In this document: positions 16,167 through 25,701 of the stretch, piece after piece
How positions within the stretch are numbered: the stretch's first letter is position 1
Layout of the letters: each line of letters begins with the position of its first letter
NCBI GenBank assembly: GCA_036388895.1
Contig: DASVQY010000063.1
Span: 1-64,000 of the forward strand
Length of the DNA: 64,000 bases
DNA from: SXVE01 sp036388895
GTDB taxonomy: Bacteria; Acidobacteriota; Blastocatellia; Pyrinomonadales; Pyrinomonadaceae
Direction: 5' to 3'
Position numbers and translations under genes: made by a program
Notes under the pieces: generated by a model
What the model was told of the DNA's origin: nothing
Seen by the model: the letters and a program-made list of their open reading frames with translations, nothing else
Databases searched by the model: none

Positions 16167-19049
16167 CTACTTCCGCCCGCTTAAGAGTTGACGCAGAACA
16201 TACGGCAAAATCCCGCCGCCTTTGTAATATTCCACCTCAATCGGCGTGTCAATTCGAAGCATCAGAGTTGTTTCTTCGACTGTTCCGTCGGCGCGCGTAA
16301 CTCGCAGTATAACATCTTGGCGCGGTTTAATATCGCCCGCTTCAAGCCCGATTATGTCGAAAGTTTCTGTGCCGTCGAGTTTGAACGTCTGCGCGTTTTC
16401 GCCTTCTTTGAATTGCAGCGGAAGAACGCCCATTCCGATTAAGTTTGAACGGTGAATGCGTTCAAACGACTGCGTGATTACCGCTTTTACGCCCATCAAA
16501 CGAGTTCCCTTCGCCGCCCAGTCGCGCGAGCTACCGGTTCCGTATTCCTGACCGGCAAATATTACGGTCGGAATGTTTTCCGACATATATTTTATCGCCG
16601 CGTCATAGATGGACATTTCCTCGCCGTCAGATTGATATTTCGTAAATCCGCCTTCGACGGGCGAAACCATCTGATTTTTGATTCTGACATTGGCGAAAGT
16701 TCCGCGCACCATTACGCGGTCATTGCCGCGCCGCGAGCCGTAGGAATTGAAATTTTCCGGCTCGACGCCTCTTTCCTGTAAGTAAAGTCCGGCGGGCGAG
16801 CTCGGTTTGATCGTACCGGCTGGCGAAATATGGTCGGTCGTCACCGAATCGCCGAAAATCGCCAACGCGCGCGCTCCGCGAATGTCGGAAAAGCTGCCGC
16901 TGTCCATCGAGAAATTTTCAAAATACGGCGGCTCCTGAATATACGTGGAATTCGGATCCCATTCGTAAACCGCGCCCTCGGATGTGGGAATATCGTTCCA
17001 CATCGGATTTTGTTCGGCGAATTCGCTGTACAAACGCCGGTAAGTTTCGGGATCATAAGCGGCTTGCAAATATTCGCGGACTTCATCGAGCGTCGCCCAA
17101 ATGTCTTTCAAATAAACGTCGTTTCCGTCTTTATCTTTGCCGAGCGGTTCGAGATAAACGTCTTTGACGACCGTTCCGGCGAGGGCGTAAGCGACAACCA
17201 GCGGCGGCGACATCAGAAAATTCGCTTTGATGTTTTGATGAACGCGCGCCTCGAAATTGCGATTTCCCGATAAAACGCTCGCCGCAACCAGATCGTTTTC
17301 GACAACTCCTTCTTCGATTCCGTGATCGAGCGGACCGGAATTCCCGATACAGGTCGTGCAGCCGTAGCCGACGAGATTGAATCCGATTTCGTCCAAATAT
17401 TGCTGCAAACCCGTTTTCTCCAGATACTCGGTCACGACGCGCGAGCCGGGCGCGAGCGAGGTTTTAACGTAATCGGGCACTTTCATTCCCTTCTCGGCGG
17501 CTTTTTTCGCGACGATTCCGGCTGCCAGCATTACCGACGGATTCGACGTGTTCGTGCACGAAGTTATCGCGGCGATCAAAACGTCGCCGTGTCCGATTGA
17601 AGTCGTGCGCTGCGTGGTTTCTCTTTCGTCTGGGTCAACGCGGTCGGGCGTCGGGCGATTGTTCATCATTTCAACTTCAGTCGAGACGTTAGTATTTTTC
17701 GTGCTGATCAAATCGCTGACGACCGGCAGCGGAATTGATAACGGTTTCTGCTCGCCGCCGCCTTTTATCGTTCTGACGACGTTTCTGCCCATCGTCACCA
17801 TAAAACGTTTTTCCAGCTCTTCCGTTTTTTTGCCGTAACCGCCGTCCGTCACGGGATGCGAAAAAAGCTCTTTGAAACGGTCGTCTAAATGCGATAATTC
17901 GATGCGATCCTGCGGGCGTTTCGGTCCGGAAACCGAGGGCGTAACTGTGGCTAAATCGAGATTCAAAACGATTGTATAATCAACTTCGCCTTCCTGCGGA
18001 ATGCCGAACATTTTTTGCGCGACGTAATAATTGCGAATCGTCTCGACTTGTTCTTCGCTGCGTCCGGTTGCGCTGAAATACGCGAGCGTTTTTTCGTCGG
18101 TGCCGAAAAATCCCATTGTCGCGCCGTATTCGGGCGCCATATTGGCAATCGTCGAGCGGTCGGTCGCGCTCAGCGAGCTAGCTCCTTCGCCGAAAAATTC
18201 GACGAATTTGCCGACGACTTTCGCTTTTCTGAGCATTTCCGTAATTCGCAAAACCAGATCGGTCGCCGTCGTGCCCTGCGGCAATTCGCCGCACAAATTG
18301 ACGCCGACGACATCGGGCGTTAAAAAATAAACCGGCTGACCGAGCATTCCAGCTTCGGCTTCGATTCCGCCGACGCCCCAGCCGACGACGCCCAAACCGT
18401 TGACCATCGTCGTGTGCGAATCCGTCCCAACTAACGTGTCCGGGAAATAAACGCCGTCTTTTTCAAAAACCCCTTTGGCTAGATATTCGAGATTGACCTG
18501 GTGAACGATGCCGATTCCCGGCGGCACGACGCGAAAACCGTTAAACGCCTGCGTTCCCCATTTTAAGAAGCGGTAACGCTGTTCGTTGCGCCGAAATTCG
18601 ATTTCCATATTTTTCCGGTACGCGTTTTCGCTGCCCGCGAAATCCACCTGAACCGAATGGTCAATTACCAGATCAACCGGAACGAGCGGCTCGATCACGC
18701 CGACATCCTCGCCCATTCGCTCGACGGCTGAACGCATCGCCGCCAGATCAACCAGAAGCGGAACGCCTGTGAAATCCTGCAAAAGCACTCGCGCGACGAC
18801 AAATGGGATTTCTTCGGTTCGCTCGCTCGCGGCGCTCCAATTCGCCAGATTCCGCACGTTTTCTTCGCTGATTTTGTTGCCGCCGTCGAAATTTCTCAAA
18901 ACCGACTCAAGCACAATTCTGATTGAAATCGGCAGACGCGAAACGCTGCCGACGCCTTCCGCCTCGAGCTGCGGCAGAGAATAGAAAACCCCTTCGCCGC
19001 CGTCACCTGTTTTGAATGTTTGTCGTGAATTAAAAAGATTGTGTGTCAT
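16167..19049 (-). CDS. acnA: aconitate hydratase A
   Basis: 960 residues, somewhat longer than typical AcnA (about 890-910). [4Fe-4S] ligand cysteines lie in SCTNTSNPS and GCTTCIGNSGPL. Substrate residues lie in DSHTTMVNGLGVVGWGVGG, in GDSVTTDHISPAG, and in GQEYGTGSSRDWAAKGT of the swivelling C-terminal domain. It interconverts citrate and isocitrate in the TCA cycle, in the cytosol. The extra length is partly a segment around residues 460-490 rich in Asn, Thr and Arg, just before the SCTNT cluster. Single-gene transcript with a strong terminator downstream. Confidence 0.97.
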   Translation of the reverse strand: MTHNLFNSRQTFKTGDGGEGVFYSLPQLEAEGVGSVSRLPISIRIVLESVLRNFDGGNKISEENVRNLANWSAASERTEEIPFVVARVLLQDFTGVPLLVDLAAMRSAVERMGEDVGVIEPLVPVDLVIDHSVQVDFAGSENAYRKNMEIEFRRNEQRYRFLKWGTQAFNGFRVVPPGIGIVHQVNLEYLAKGVFEKDGVYFPDTLVGTDSHTTMVNGLGVVGWGVGGIEAEAGMLGQPVYFLTPDVVGVNLCGELPQGTTATDLVLRITEMLRKAKVVGKFVEFFGEGASSLSATDRSTIANMAPEYGATMGFFGTDEKTLAYFSATGRSEEQVETIRNYYVAQKMFGIPQEGEVDYTIVLNLDLATVTPSVSGPKRPQDRIELSHLDDRFKELFSHPVTDGGYGKKTEELEKRFMVTMGRNVVRTIKGGGEQKPLSIPLPVVSDLISTKNTNVSTEVEMMNNRPTPDRVDPDERETTQRTTSIGHGDVLIAAITSCTNTSNPSVMLAAGIVAKKAAEKGMKVPDYVKTSLAPGSRVVTEYLEKTGLQQYLDEIGFNLVGYGCTTCIGNSGPLDHGIEEGVVENDLVAASVLSGNRNFEARVHQNIKANFLMSPPLVVAYALAGTVVKDVYLEPLGKDKDGNDVYLKDIWATLDEVREYLQAAYDPETYRRLYSEFAEQNPMWNDIPTSEGAVYEWDPNSTYIQEPPYFENFSMDSGSFSDIRGARALAIFGDSVTTDHISPAGTIKPSSPAGLYLQERGVEPENFNSYGSRRGNDRVMVRGTFANVRIKNQMVSPVEGGFTKYQSDGEEMSIYDAAIKYMSENIPTVIFAGQEYGTGSSRDWAAKGTRLMGVKAVITQSFERIHRSNLIGMGVLPLQFKEGENAQTFKLDGTETFDIIGLEAGDIKPRQDVILRVTRADGTVEETTLMLRIDTPIEVEYYKGGGILPYVLRQLLSGRK

Positions 19050-19402
19050 AGTGTTTATGTTGAAAAAGTCTATAGAATTGCATGCTTTATCAGACCTTTA
19101 TTTTAAAGTCGGCGGCGTAAAAACTCAAGCATTTGCTTAATTTAGTAATTTTTTTCATTTAGCCGAACGTGTAGATTTAAGAATCTTATAACTGCTCGAA
19201 AATAAAAATCCTCTTTCACTGAATTGCGCTTTTTTCTTACCGGACGGGTCGAATTTTTCTTCAAATTATTTAAATTTCCCGCTTTCAAGTTTTTCGCATT
19301 CGCGTTATATTCAAGTTTCGACAAACCGAAATTCATTTCCTTATATATTAATGAACGAGGATGAGCGATAAATAATGACAGAAGGCGATAGTAGCGGAAA
19401 AA
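19050..19402. other. divergent promoter region between acnA and the Nramp-like gene
   Basis: About 350 bp carrying the promoters of both divergent genes. A short minus-strand open frame at 19142-19336 exists but has no ribosome site or recognisable character, so I do not call it. No metal-sensing riboswitch is recognised. Confidence 0.5.
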
Positions 19403-20707
19403 ATGTCTTTAACGCAGTTTTCACCGAGAAAGTTTGTGCAGAGATACGTGCATTTTCCCGCGCGGTTTCGCCGGAGTTTGTCTGAATATCGTTTTTTCGC
19501 TTATCTCGCCGTTTTAGGACCGGGAATTATCGCCGCCAGCTCCGGCAATGAAGCCAGCGGAATCGCCACTTACTCCACTGCCGGCGCCGAATACGGTTAT
19601 TCGCTTCTCTGGTCTTTTATTCCGATGACGATTTGTTTTATCGTCGCGCAGGAAATTTGCGTGCGAATGGGCGTCGTTACGGGAAAAGGTCTGGCGGATT
19701 TGATCCGCGAACGATTCGGCGTGCGCTGGACGGCGCTCGTAATGTTGGCGCTTTTAATTGCGAATACGGGAATCGTTGTTGCCGAATTTGTCGGAATCGC
19801 GCAGGCATCGGAAATTTTCGGAGTTTCACGCTACATTTCCGTTCCGATTACCGCTTTGGCGGTTTGGTGGCTGGTCGTTAAAGGAACGCCGAAACGGGTC
19901 GAGCAGGTTTTTCTGCTGATGTCTCTCATTTTTTTGACTTATATCGTTTCGGCTTTTATGGCGAAGCCGGACTGGTCGCAGGTCGGACGAGAATTCGTCA
20001 CGCCGAGTTTTAATTTCGATTCGGGTTATCTTTTTACCGTGATGGCTTTAATCGGCACGACGATCACGCCGTTTATGCAGGTTTACGTCCAATCGTCGGT
20101 CGTCGAAAAAGGAATGGACGCGGAAGATTTGCCGGTCGCGCGCGCCGACGCGATTTTCGGCGTTCTTTTCGCCAACGTGATCGCTGCTTTTATCGTTATT
20201 TCGACCGCCGCCACTTTGCATACCGAAGGAATCGAGCTAACAGATGCCGCCGATGCCGCGCAGGCGCTCGCTCCGGTTGTCGGCGAATATGCGAAATACA
20301 TTTTTGCCGTCGGGCTTTTCGGCGCTTCGATGCTGGCGATGGGCGTTTTGCCGCTGGCGACGGCATATTCCGTCAGCGAGGCGCTGGGTTTTGAAAAGGG
20401 CTTATCGCGGTCTTTTCGCGAAGCTCCGATTTTTCTCGGCGTTTTCACCGCATTGATTATAATCGGTGCGATAACCGCTTTAATTCCCAACATTCCTCAA
20501 ATCAAACTTCTGCTTCTCACACAGTGCATCAACGGCTTGCTTCTGCCGGTTTTGCTCGTGACAATCGTTTCGCTTTCGAGCAGCCGCGAAATTATGGGCG
20601 AGTATGCAAACGGGCGCTTTTTCAGAATTTTCGCCTGGTTTATCACGTTAATTGTTTCATTTCTTTCGATTTTGTTGATTGGTAAAACGATTGTTGATAT
20701 GTTGTAA
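19403..20707 (+). CDS. Nramp-related divalent metal transporter
   Basis: 434 residues with about 11 membrane segments. The first helix starts LGPGIIAASSGNEASGIATYS, the position of the metal-binding DPGN motif in classical Nramp; here the motif is replaced by SSGNEASG. In helix 6 the classical MPH is replaced by TPFMQVYVQSSVVEKG. These variants belong to a divergent Nramp branch whose substrates are less well known. It likely moves a divalent cation across the inner membrane. The N-terminal 35 residues before the first helix are basic. It is followed 85 bp later by the MscS gene. Confidence 0.8.
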   Translation: MSLTQFSPRKFVQRYVHFPARFRRSLSEYRFFAYLAVLGPGIIAASSGNEASGIATYSTAGAEYGYSLLWSFIPMTICFIVAQEICVRMGVVTGKGLADLIRERFGVRWTALVMLALLIANTGIVVAEFVGIAQASEIFGVSRYISVPITALAVWWLVVKGTPKRVEQVFLLMSLIFLTYIVSAFMAKPDWSQVGREFVTPSFNFDSGYLFTVMALIGTTITPFMQVYVQSSVVEKGMDAEDLPVARADAIFGVLFANVIAAFIVISTAATLHTEGIELTDAADAAQALAPVVGEYAKYIFAVGLFGASMLAMGVLPLATAYSVSEALGFEKGLSRSFREAPIFLGVFTALIIIGAITALIPNIPQIKLLLLTQCINGLLLPVLLVTIVSLSSSREIMGEYANGRFFRIFAWFITLIVSFLSILLIGKTIVDML

Positions 20708-20712
20708 TTCCA

Positions 20713-20784
20713 GATTTCAAATTCTAAATTTAGATCGTAAAATTGGTTTTGAAAGCTGTATTTTGCAGCTTGAAATTTGAAATC
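20713..20784. repeat. inverted repeat between Nramp-like and MscS genes
   Basis: GATTTCAAAT (20713-20722) and ATTTGAAATC (20775-20784) are exact inverted copies 52 bp apart. An inner AAGCTG/CAGCTT stem lies between them. This may be a small intergenic palindromic element or a transcript structure between the two genes. Confidence 0.4.
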
Positions 20785-20792
20785 GGAACCGT

Positions 20793-22265
20793 ATGGCTTC
20801 ATCTACACTTCGCAATAAATCGGTTTTTTTCGTCGGTTTTGCCGGCACAATTATTCTCACCCTGGTCGTATTTCCCTTTATCGAACCCACGTTAAAGAAC
20901 TATATCGCTTCTGTGTTCGGAGCGACCGACTCGCGGATGGGCGAGACGGCGGTTGTTTTGTTCGATAATTTCCTGCACATCATCAAGATAATTTTATGGA
21001 TGATGCTGGTGATTACGACCGTTCGCTTTTTGGATTACCTGATTTTCGGCACTGCTTTTCGCAGTTCGAGTCAAAAGGAAATTTCTTCGCTTTTGCGAAA
21101 TGTTTTCTCGATCATCATTTTCGTCGTCGCTTTTTTTGTTATTTTCAACTCGCAATATCCGCAGGTTGATTTGGCGGCGCTGTTTACAACGTCTACGATT
21201 TTGGGCGTCGTCATCGGTTTGGCGCTGCAGGACACTTTGGGCAATCTTTTCGCGGGATTGGCGATGCAGGCTGACCAGCCGTTTCAGGTCGGCGATGTAA
21301 TTTCAGTATCCAATCGCGGGATGGGAATGGTCGAAGACGTTTCCTGGCGCGGGGTAAAGATTCGCACTTTTCAAAACAAGATGCTGCTTATCAGCAACAG
21401 CGTTCTCGGCAAAGAAGTTATCGAAGTCGCGCCGAGAGACAATCTCAACGCGCGGCTCGTTTATTTCAACACGCTTTTCGCCAATTCTCCGGCGAAAACA
21501 ATCCAAACGGTACGCGAAGCGGTGCGGCAAATCGAAAATGTTTCTCAGAAAATTCGCCCGATTGTGCGGATTAGGAATCTCGGCGATAACGGAATTGACT
21601 GGGAAGTTAAATACTGGCTCGAAGATTATTCGAAATTCAATGACACGGACGCTCTCGTTCGACAGCGAATCTGGTATGTCTTTCAGCGCGAAAAACTCGA
21701 ATTCGCTTACCCGACTCGAACAATTCACGTCGAAACGAAACCGCAGGAAACGGCTTTTGACGAAACGACGGACGAAATCTTTGAACAGTTGAGCAATATT
21801 CCGATATTCGCTCCGCTTTCCGACGAAGAAACTCGAAAATTGGCGCAGGCGAGTTCGGTTAGAGTTTACGCGCCCGGCGAAGCGATTGTTCACAAAGGGC
21901 AGCAGGGAAACTCGATGTTCGTCATAAACCGCGGCGCGGTTAAAGTGCAAATTTCCGAAGACGGGCGACCGAAAACAATTAATAAACTCCGAGAAAACGA
22001 TTTTTTCGGCGAGATGAGCCTTTTAACCGGACAACCGCGTTCGGCGACCGTTATTGCCGAAGAAGAAACCGAAGTATTGCAAATTAAGAAAAAATCCTTA
22101 AAGCCGATTTTCGAGACGAATCCCGATTTGGTCAAATCAATTTGCGAAATAATCGAAGAACGCCGCGAGCTTCTAAAAACGCAGGAACATCACGTCGCAA
22201 TGTCGCAAACCGACAAAGAAAAAGGCGTATTTAGTTCAATAAGAAAATTCTTCGGGCTTCATTAA
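20793..22265 (+). CDS. mechanosensitive channel (MscS family) fused to a cyclic-nucleotide-binding domain
   Basis: 490 residues. Four N-terminal hydrophobic segments lead into the MscS pore helix and beta domain (DTLGNLFAGLAMQADQPFQVGD, then RTFQNKMLLISNSVLGKE). From about residue 340 a cNMP-binding domain follows: FAPLSDEETRKLA, then FFGEMSLLTGQPRSATVIAE, the phosphate-binding cassette of the CAP family with G-E and R positions. This is the bacterial cyclic-nucleotide-gated (bCNG) architecture. It is likely an inner-membrane ion channel gated by nucleotide, with weaker tension sensing. Confidence 0.9.
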   Translation: MASSTLRNKSVFFVGFAGTIILTLVVFPFIEPTLKNYIASVFGATDSRMGETAVVLFDNFLHIIKIILWMMLVITTVRFLDYLIFGTAFRSSSQKEISSLLRNVFSIIIFVVAFFVIFNSQYPQVDLAALFTTSTILGVVIGLALQDTLGNLFAGLAMQADQPFQVGDVISVSNRGMGMVEDVSWRGVKIRTFQNKMLLISNSVLGKEVIEVAPRDNLNARLVYFNTLFANSPAKTIQTVREAVRQIENVSQKIRPIVRIRNLGDNGIDWEVKYWLEDYSKFNDTDALVRQRIWYVFQREKLEFAYPTRTIHVETKPQETAFDETTDEIFEQLSNIPIFAPLSDEETRKLAQASSVRVYAPGEAIVHKGQQGNSMFVINRGAVKVQISEDGRPKTINKLRENDFFGEMSLLTGQPRSATVIAEEETEVLQIKKKSLKPIFETNPDLVKSICEIIEERRELLKTQEHHVAMSQTDKEKGVFSSIRKFFGLH

Positions 22266-22448
22266 TTTACCGAAATTTCCAGTTTATTTATTTTTGCGGA
22301 TAAACTTGAAAACCACTGAAAACTCGCGCGACAAAACGAATTTATACGTTTTTTATCGGGCAGAAAAATATTCGCGCTCTAAATAAATATTATTTTTTGA
22401 CAATAAAGGCGCAGCGGAACTCAGAAGCATCATAAAGGAAGAACGAAA

Positions 22449-23021
22449 ATGTTTAATGAGATTTTAGAAGCGATTCGCGATTTGATCGGAGTCGTGCAGG
22501 AAGATTTAACGATATGGCAGATGATGCTGCGGGCGGCGATTATTTACATTACGGCGATAGCTCTGGTTCGTCTCGGTGATAAGCGTTTTATGGGCAAGAA
22601 TACCGCCTTCGACGTGATTCTCGGAATCATTCTCGGGTCGGTTCTAAGTCGGGCGGTGACCGGAAACTCCGGTTTTTTTCAAACAATCGGGGCGGGCGCA
22701 TTTCTCGTCGCGCTGCACTGGATTTTCTCCGTAATTACTTTTCGCTTTAGCCGACTCAGCACGTTTATCAAAGGCAGCGACCGCAAGCTCGTCGAAAACG
22801 GAGAAATCATCTGGGAAAATATGCGTAAAAGCCATATCGGTGAAAACGATTTGATGAGCGCCCTGCGCAGCAACGGGCAGATTCTAGACATCAGCGAAGT
22901 GAAAGTGGCGCATTTCGAGCGCAGCGGCGATATAAGCGTCATCAGAAAAAAGAAAGAACCGCGAATTCTGGAAATTTCGGTTCGAGACGGCGTTCAAACT
23001 GTGCGAATAGAAATGAATTAA
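22449..23021 (+). CDS. DUF421 membrane protein (YetF/YcaP-like)
   Basis: 190 residues with three N-terminal hydrophobic helices and a soluble C-terminal domain. The pattern ALVRLGDKRFMGKNTAFDVILGIILGSVLSRAVTG and the later 'IENGEIIWENMRKSHIGENDLMSALRSNG' type segment identify the DUF421 family. Molecular role is unknown; YetF-type proteins are membrane-anchored. An AAGGAAG site precedes the ATG at 22449. It runs in the same direction as the MscS gene before and the SLC13 gene after it. Confidence 0.85.
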   Translation: MFNEILEAIRDLIGVVQEDLTIWQMMLRAAIIYITAIALVRLGDKRFMGKNTAFDVILGIILGSVLSRAVTGNSGFFQTIGAGAFLVALHWIFSVITFRFSRLSTFIKGSDRKLVENGEIIWENMRKSHIGENDLMSALRSNGQILDISEVKVAHFERSGDISVIRKKKEPRILEISVRDGVQTVRIEMN

Positions 23022-23065
23022 ATTATTATAATTTTATTCATCGTCGCAAACCGATAGAAAGAAAA

Positions 23066-24625
23066 ATGACTATCGAAATATTCTTCGTTTTCGCCGTTCT
23101 TCTGCTGGCGGTTTTTTTGTTCATAACGGAAAAACTGCCGGTAGATTCGGTCGCGCTTTTGATTATGACGCTGCTTTTAGTCAGCGGCGTCATTACAGCC
23201 GCCGAAGGACTTTCCGGTTTCAGCAACACCGCGACGATTACAATCGGCGCAATGTTCGTTTTGAGCGCGGGACTTTTCAAAACCGGCGCCGTCGGCATTC
23301 TGGGCGGACTAATTAACCGAATCTTCAAAAAAAACTTCTGGTCGGCGATAGTAATCGTGATGGTTCTGGTCGGCGTTTTGTCGGCATTCATCAACAACAC
23401 GCCGGTGATTGCGATTTTTTTGCCTATTCTTCTCGGCGTCGCAAAAGAAACACGCATCAGCGTCTCAAAGATTTTAATGCCGGTCTCATTCGCTTCGATG
23501 TTCGGCGGCGTTTGTACATTGATCGGAACTTCGACAAATATTCTGGTCAGCTCGATTGCCGAAAAAGAAGGCTTGCCCGCGTTCACAATGTTCGAGTTCG
23601 CACCGCTCGGCTTAATTATGTTTGCCGCCGGGACGTGCTATATGCTTCTTGTCGGCATTCGTTTGATTCCGGAACGTCGCGGCGAAGGCGATTTGACAGA
23701 AGCTTTTTCGCTCAATGAGTATTTAACGGAAATCGTGCTTTTGCCCGCTGCCGCTTCGGTAGGGGAAAAAATTAAAGACGCGCCGCTCGTCCAGGATTTG
23801 GACATTGCCATTCTGGAAATTCGGCGCGAGAACGAAACGATTCGCCAACCGACCGCCCACGAAGTTTTGTTACAAGGCGACGTACTGCTCGTCCGGTGTG
23901 ATCTTGAAAAAATCCGTCGAATGCAAGAGCGCGAGGGCATCAGACTTAAACCTCAGGCGAAGTGGGGCGACGAAAGCCTTACGTCGGAAGATTATCGTTT
24001 GCTCGAAGTTGTCATCGCCCCGAATTCATCTTTAATCAACAACACTTTAAAGAGTTCCAACTTTCGTGAGAATTACGGCGCGACCGTTTTAGCTATGCGT
24101 CATCGCGGAGAGCTTCTACACGAAAAACTTTCCGATACATTGCTCCGCGCCGGCGATCTTTTACTGCTCGAGATTCACCGCGAGCGGCTTAATTCGATTA
24201 AACGCAGTCGCGATTTTATCGTTGCGTCCGAAAAACAAACGGTCGAATTTCGGCGCGGCAAAGTTTTGCTCGCCATTTTGATTGTCGCGAGCGTAGTTCT
24301 AACCGCGAGTTTAAATTTCGCGCCGATTGTCGTCACGTCCGTTACCGGCGCTATTTTAATGATTTTGCTCGGCTGCGTTACGCTCGAAGAAGCGTATCAA
24401 GCTATTGAGTGGAAAATTATCTTTCTGCTGGCGGGCGTTTTATCGCTCGGTGTAGCGCTCGACGAAACGGGCGCAGCGCGGCTTATTTCTTCGCAAATCG
24501 TAACGTCGGTCGGAACGTTCGGTTTAATCGCGCTGGTTTCTGCGTTTTACCTGCTGACTTCCGTTTTGACGGAAACGTTCGGCGAGCAGAACGCTTTTCG
24601 GGTCGCCTTCTTTAATCCTGGTTAA
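23066..24625 (+). CDS. SLC13-type anion permease with TrkA-C (RCK_C) domains, 3' end lost
   Basis: 519 residues. The N-terminal half of the permease (helices and the FINNTPVIAIFLPIL region), two central TrkA-C regulatory domains (about 205-390) and the restart of the permease (ILIVASVVLTASLN onward) are all present. The sequence then reaches FYLLTSVLTETF, where the family normally continues with a conserved 'SNNAA' loop and about 75-80 more residues. Here it changes to GEQNAFRVAFFNPG and stops. The opposite strand at this place is the end of an equally shortened universal stress protein, so a deletion joined the two. The protein is unlikely to work as a transporter. Confidence 0.8.
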   Translation: MTIEIFFVFAVLLLAVFLFITEKLPVDSVALLIMTLLLVSGVITAAEGLSGFSNTATITIGAMFVLSAGLFKTGAVGILGGLINRIFKKNFWSAIVIVMVLVGVLSAFINNTPVIAIFLPILLGVAKETRISVSKILMPVSFASMFGGVCTLIGTSTNILVSSIAEKEGLPAFTMFEFAPLGLIMFAAGTCYMLLVGIRLIPERRGEGDLTEAFSLNEYLTEIVLLPAAASVGEKIKDAPLVQDLDIAILEIRRENETIRQPTAHEVLLQGDVLLVRCDLEKIRRMQEREGIRLKPQAKWGDESLTSEDYRLLEVVIAPNSSLINNTLKSSNFRENYGATVLAMRHRGELLHEKLSDTLLRAGDLLLLEIHRERLNSIKRSRDFIVASEKQTVEFRRGKVLLAILIVASVVLTASLNFAPIVVTSVTGAILMILLGCVTLEEAYQAIEWKIIFLLAGVLSLGVALDETGAARLISSQIVTSVGTFGLIALVSAFYLLTSVLTETFGEQNAFRVAFFNPG

Positions 24626-25342
24626 AACCTTCAAGCCGGTTCCAAGGAGTTTTTCTTTTGCCGATTGCTGAATTTCCTGAGCGTCAATCAATTGTTTAAT
24701 CGGTTGGACGCCGTTTCTTTCGATTGCGGAAATAGCGGTCACAAGCATCGCCACGCTTTCTTTCGACCAATTTCGTGCCGCAATCGCTTCGACTATCGCG
24801 CCGCACCTGTCGGAGTCGTCAATTCCGGCGACGGTTCTTTGCGGCGCGTCTTCACTAACGGGAATTTCAGCCGGACGAGCCACGCGCACCGAGCAGTTTG
24901 CGTCTGTAACGACAGCGCGCGAAATGCTGCCGATTAAAAAACGTCCGATAGCCGAGCGATTCTGTGAGCCGACAATTATCAAATCGGCAGCCCAATCCTG
25001 AGATTTTTCAAGTAACGCGGAAGCCGGTTCGCCGCTCATTATTTCCGTTTCTACATCCCAATCAGGGAAATTTGATTTTATTTTCGCGGCAGCTTTGTCC
25101 GAAACCTTTTTAGCACGATTTAAAGTTTGCGCCGCTTGATTTTGCAACTGAGCTAATGTTGTCGTCACGCGCCGCGATGACTTCGCGGCGCTCGGCAACG
25201 CGGTGATGTCCAGCGACGGCATCAAAAGCTCGCTGACCGTCACTACCAAAACTTTTGTTTTATCCGGCAAGCCCGCCCGCTTCAATTCTTCCAATGCAGC
25301 GACCGCGCTCTCCGAACCGTCATAACCGATTAAGACTTTCAT
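24524..25342 (-). CDS. universal stress protein, two UspA domains, 3' end lost
   Basis: 272 residues. The first UspA domain is complete (MKVLIGYDGSESAVAALEEL at the start; VGSQNRSAIGRFLIGSISRAV is the ATP-binding G-x-x-G-x-x-G/S loop). A second domain starts near residue 160 and should end with a similar loop. Instead it breaks after EGDPKSVLLAER at about 24574 and continues into antisense of the SLC13 gene. Thus the second nucleotide loop is missing. A clear AAGGAG site precedes the ATG. Expected role is stress response with ATP binding in the first domain. Confidence 0.75.
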   Translation of the reverse strand: MKVLIGYDGSESAVAALEELKRAGLPDKTKVLVVTVSELLMPSLDITALPSAAKSSRRVTTTLAQLQNQAAQTLNRAKKVSDKAAAKIKSNFPDWDVETEIMSGEPASALLEKSQDWAADLIIVGSQNRSAIGRFLIGSISRAVVTDANCSVRVARPAEIPVSEDAPQRTVAGIDDSDRCGAIVEAIAARNWSKESVAMLVTAISAIERNGVQPIKQLIDAQEIQQSAKEKLLGTGLKVLTRIKEGDPKSVLLAERFRQNGSQQVKRRNQRD

Positions 25343-25701
25343 CCGTTTTATTCTCCTTATGTTTTATAAAAAATGCCTGTATTGAAATTGTCATTGACTG
25401 TTTCTTGCAGCCTTACTGGTTTTAGTTTAGAAAACCGCTGCATCAAGCACATCGGCGCGAACACTTACTTGCACTGGGTGTTTGCACCTAATTTTCCGAA
25501 CGGGTTTGGCGCTTAGATAAAACCTTTCAATCGGCGAAAACACATACGAAAATTAAGTGTAATTACCGGCGAAACAACTGCCGGACTTTAATTACAATGG
25601 ATTTGGTTGCGCTTACCGGCACTCTCCTCTCTTCCCTAAATTCTCCGTACGCGTCGCCTGAATATTTATTGAACACAACTATTTCGGAGGTAAAAACATT
25701 T
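25343..25701. other. divergent promoter region
   Basis: About 360 bp between the universal stress protein (minus) and the secreted protein (plus). It holds the ribosome site of the latter (GGAGG at 25686-25690). Upstream in-frame codons from 25597 exist, but the ribosome site selects 25702. No repeats are seen. Confidence 0.5.

Noticed and set aside
19142..19336. 64-codon minus-strand frame between acnA and the Nramp-like gene
   Set aside because: No ribosome site, Lys/Asn-rich low-complexity content, and it occupies a divergent promoter region.
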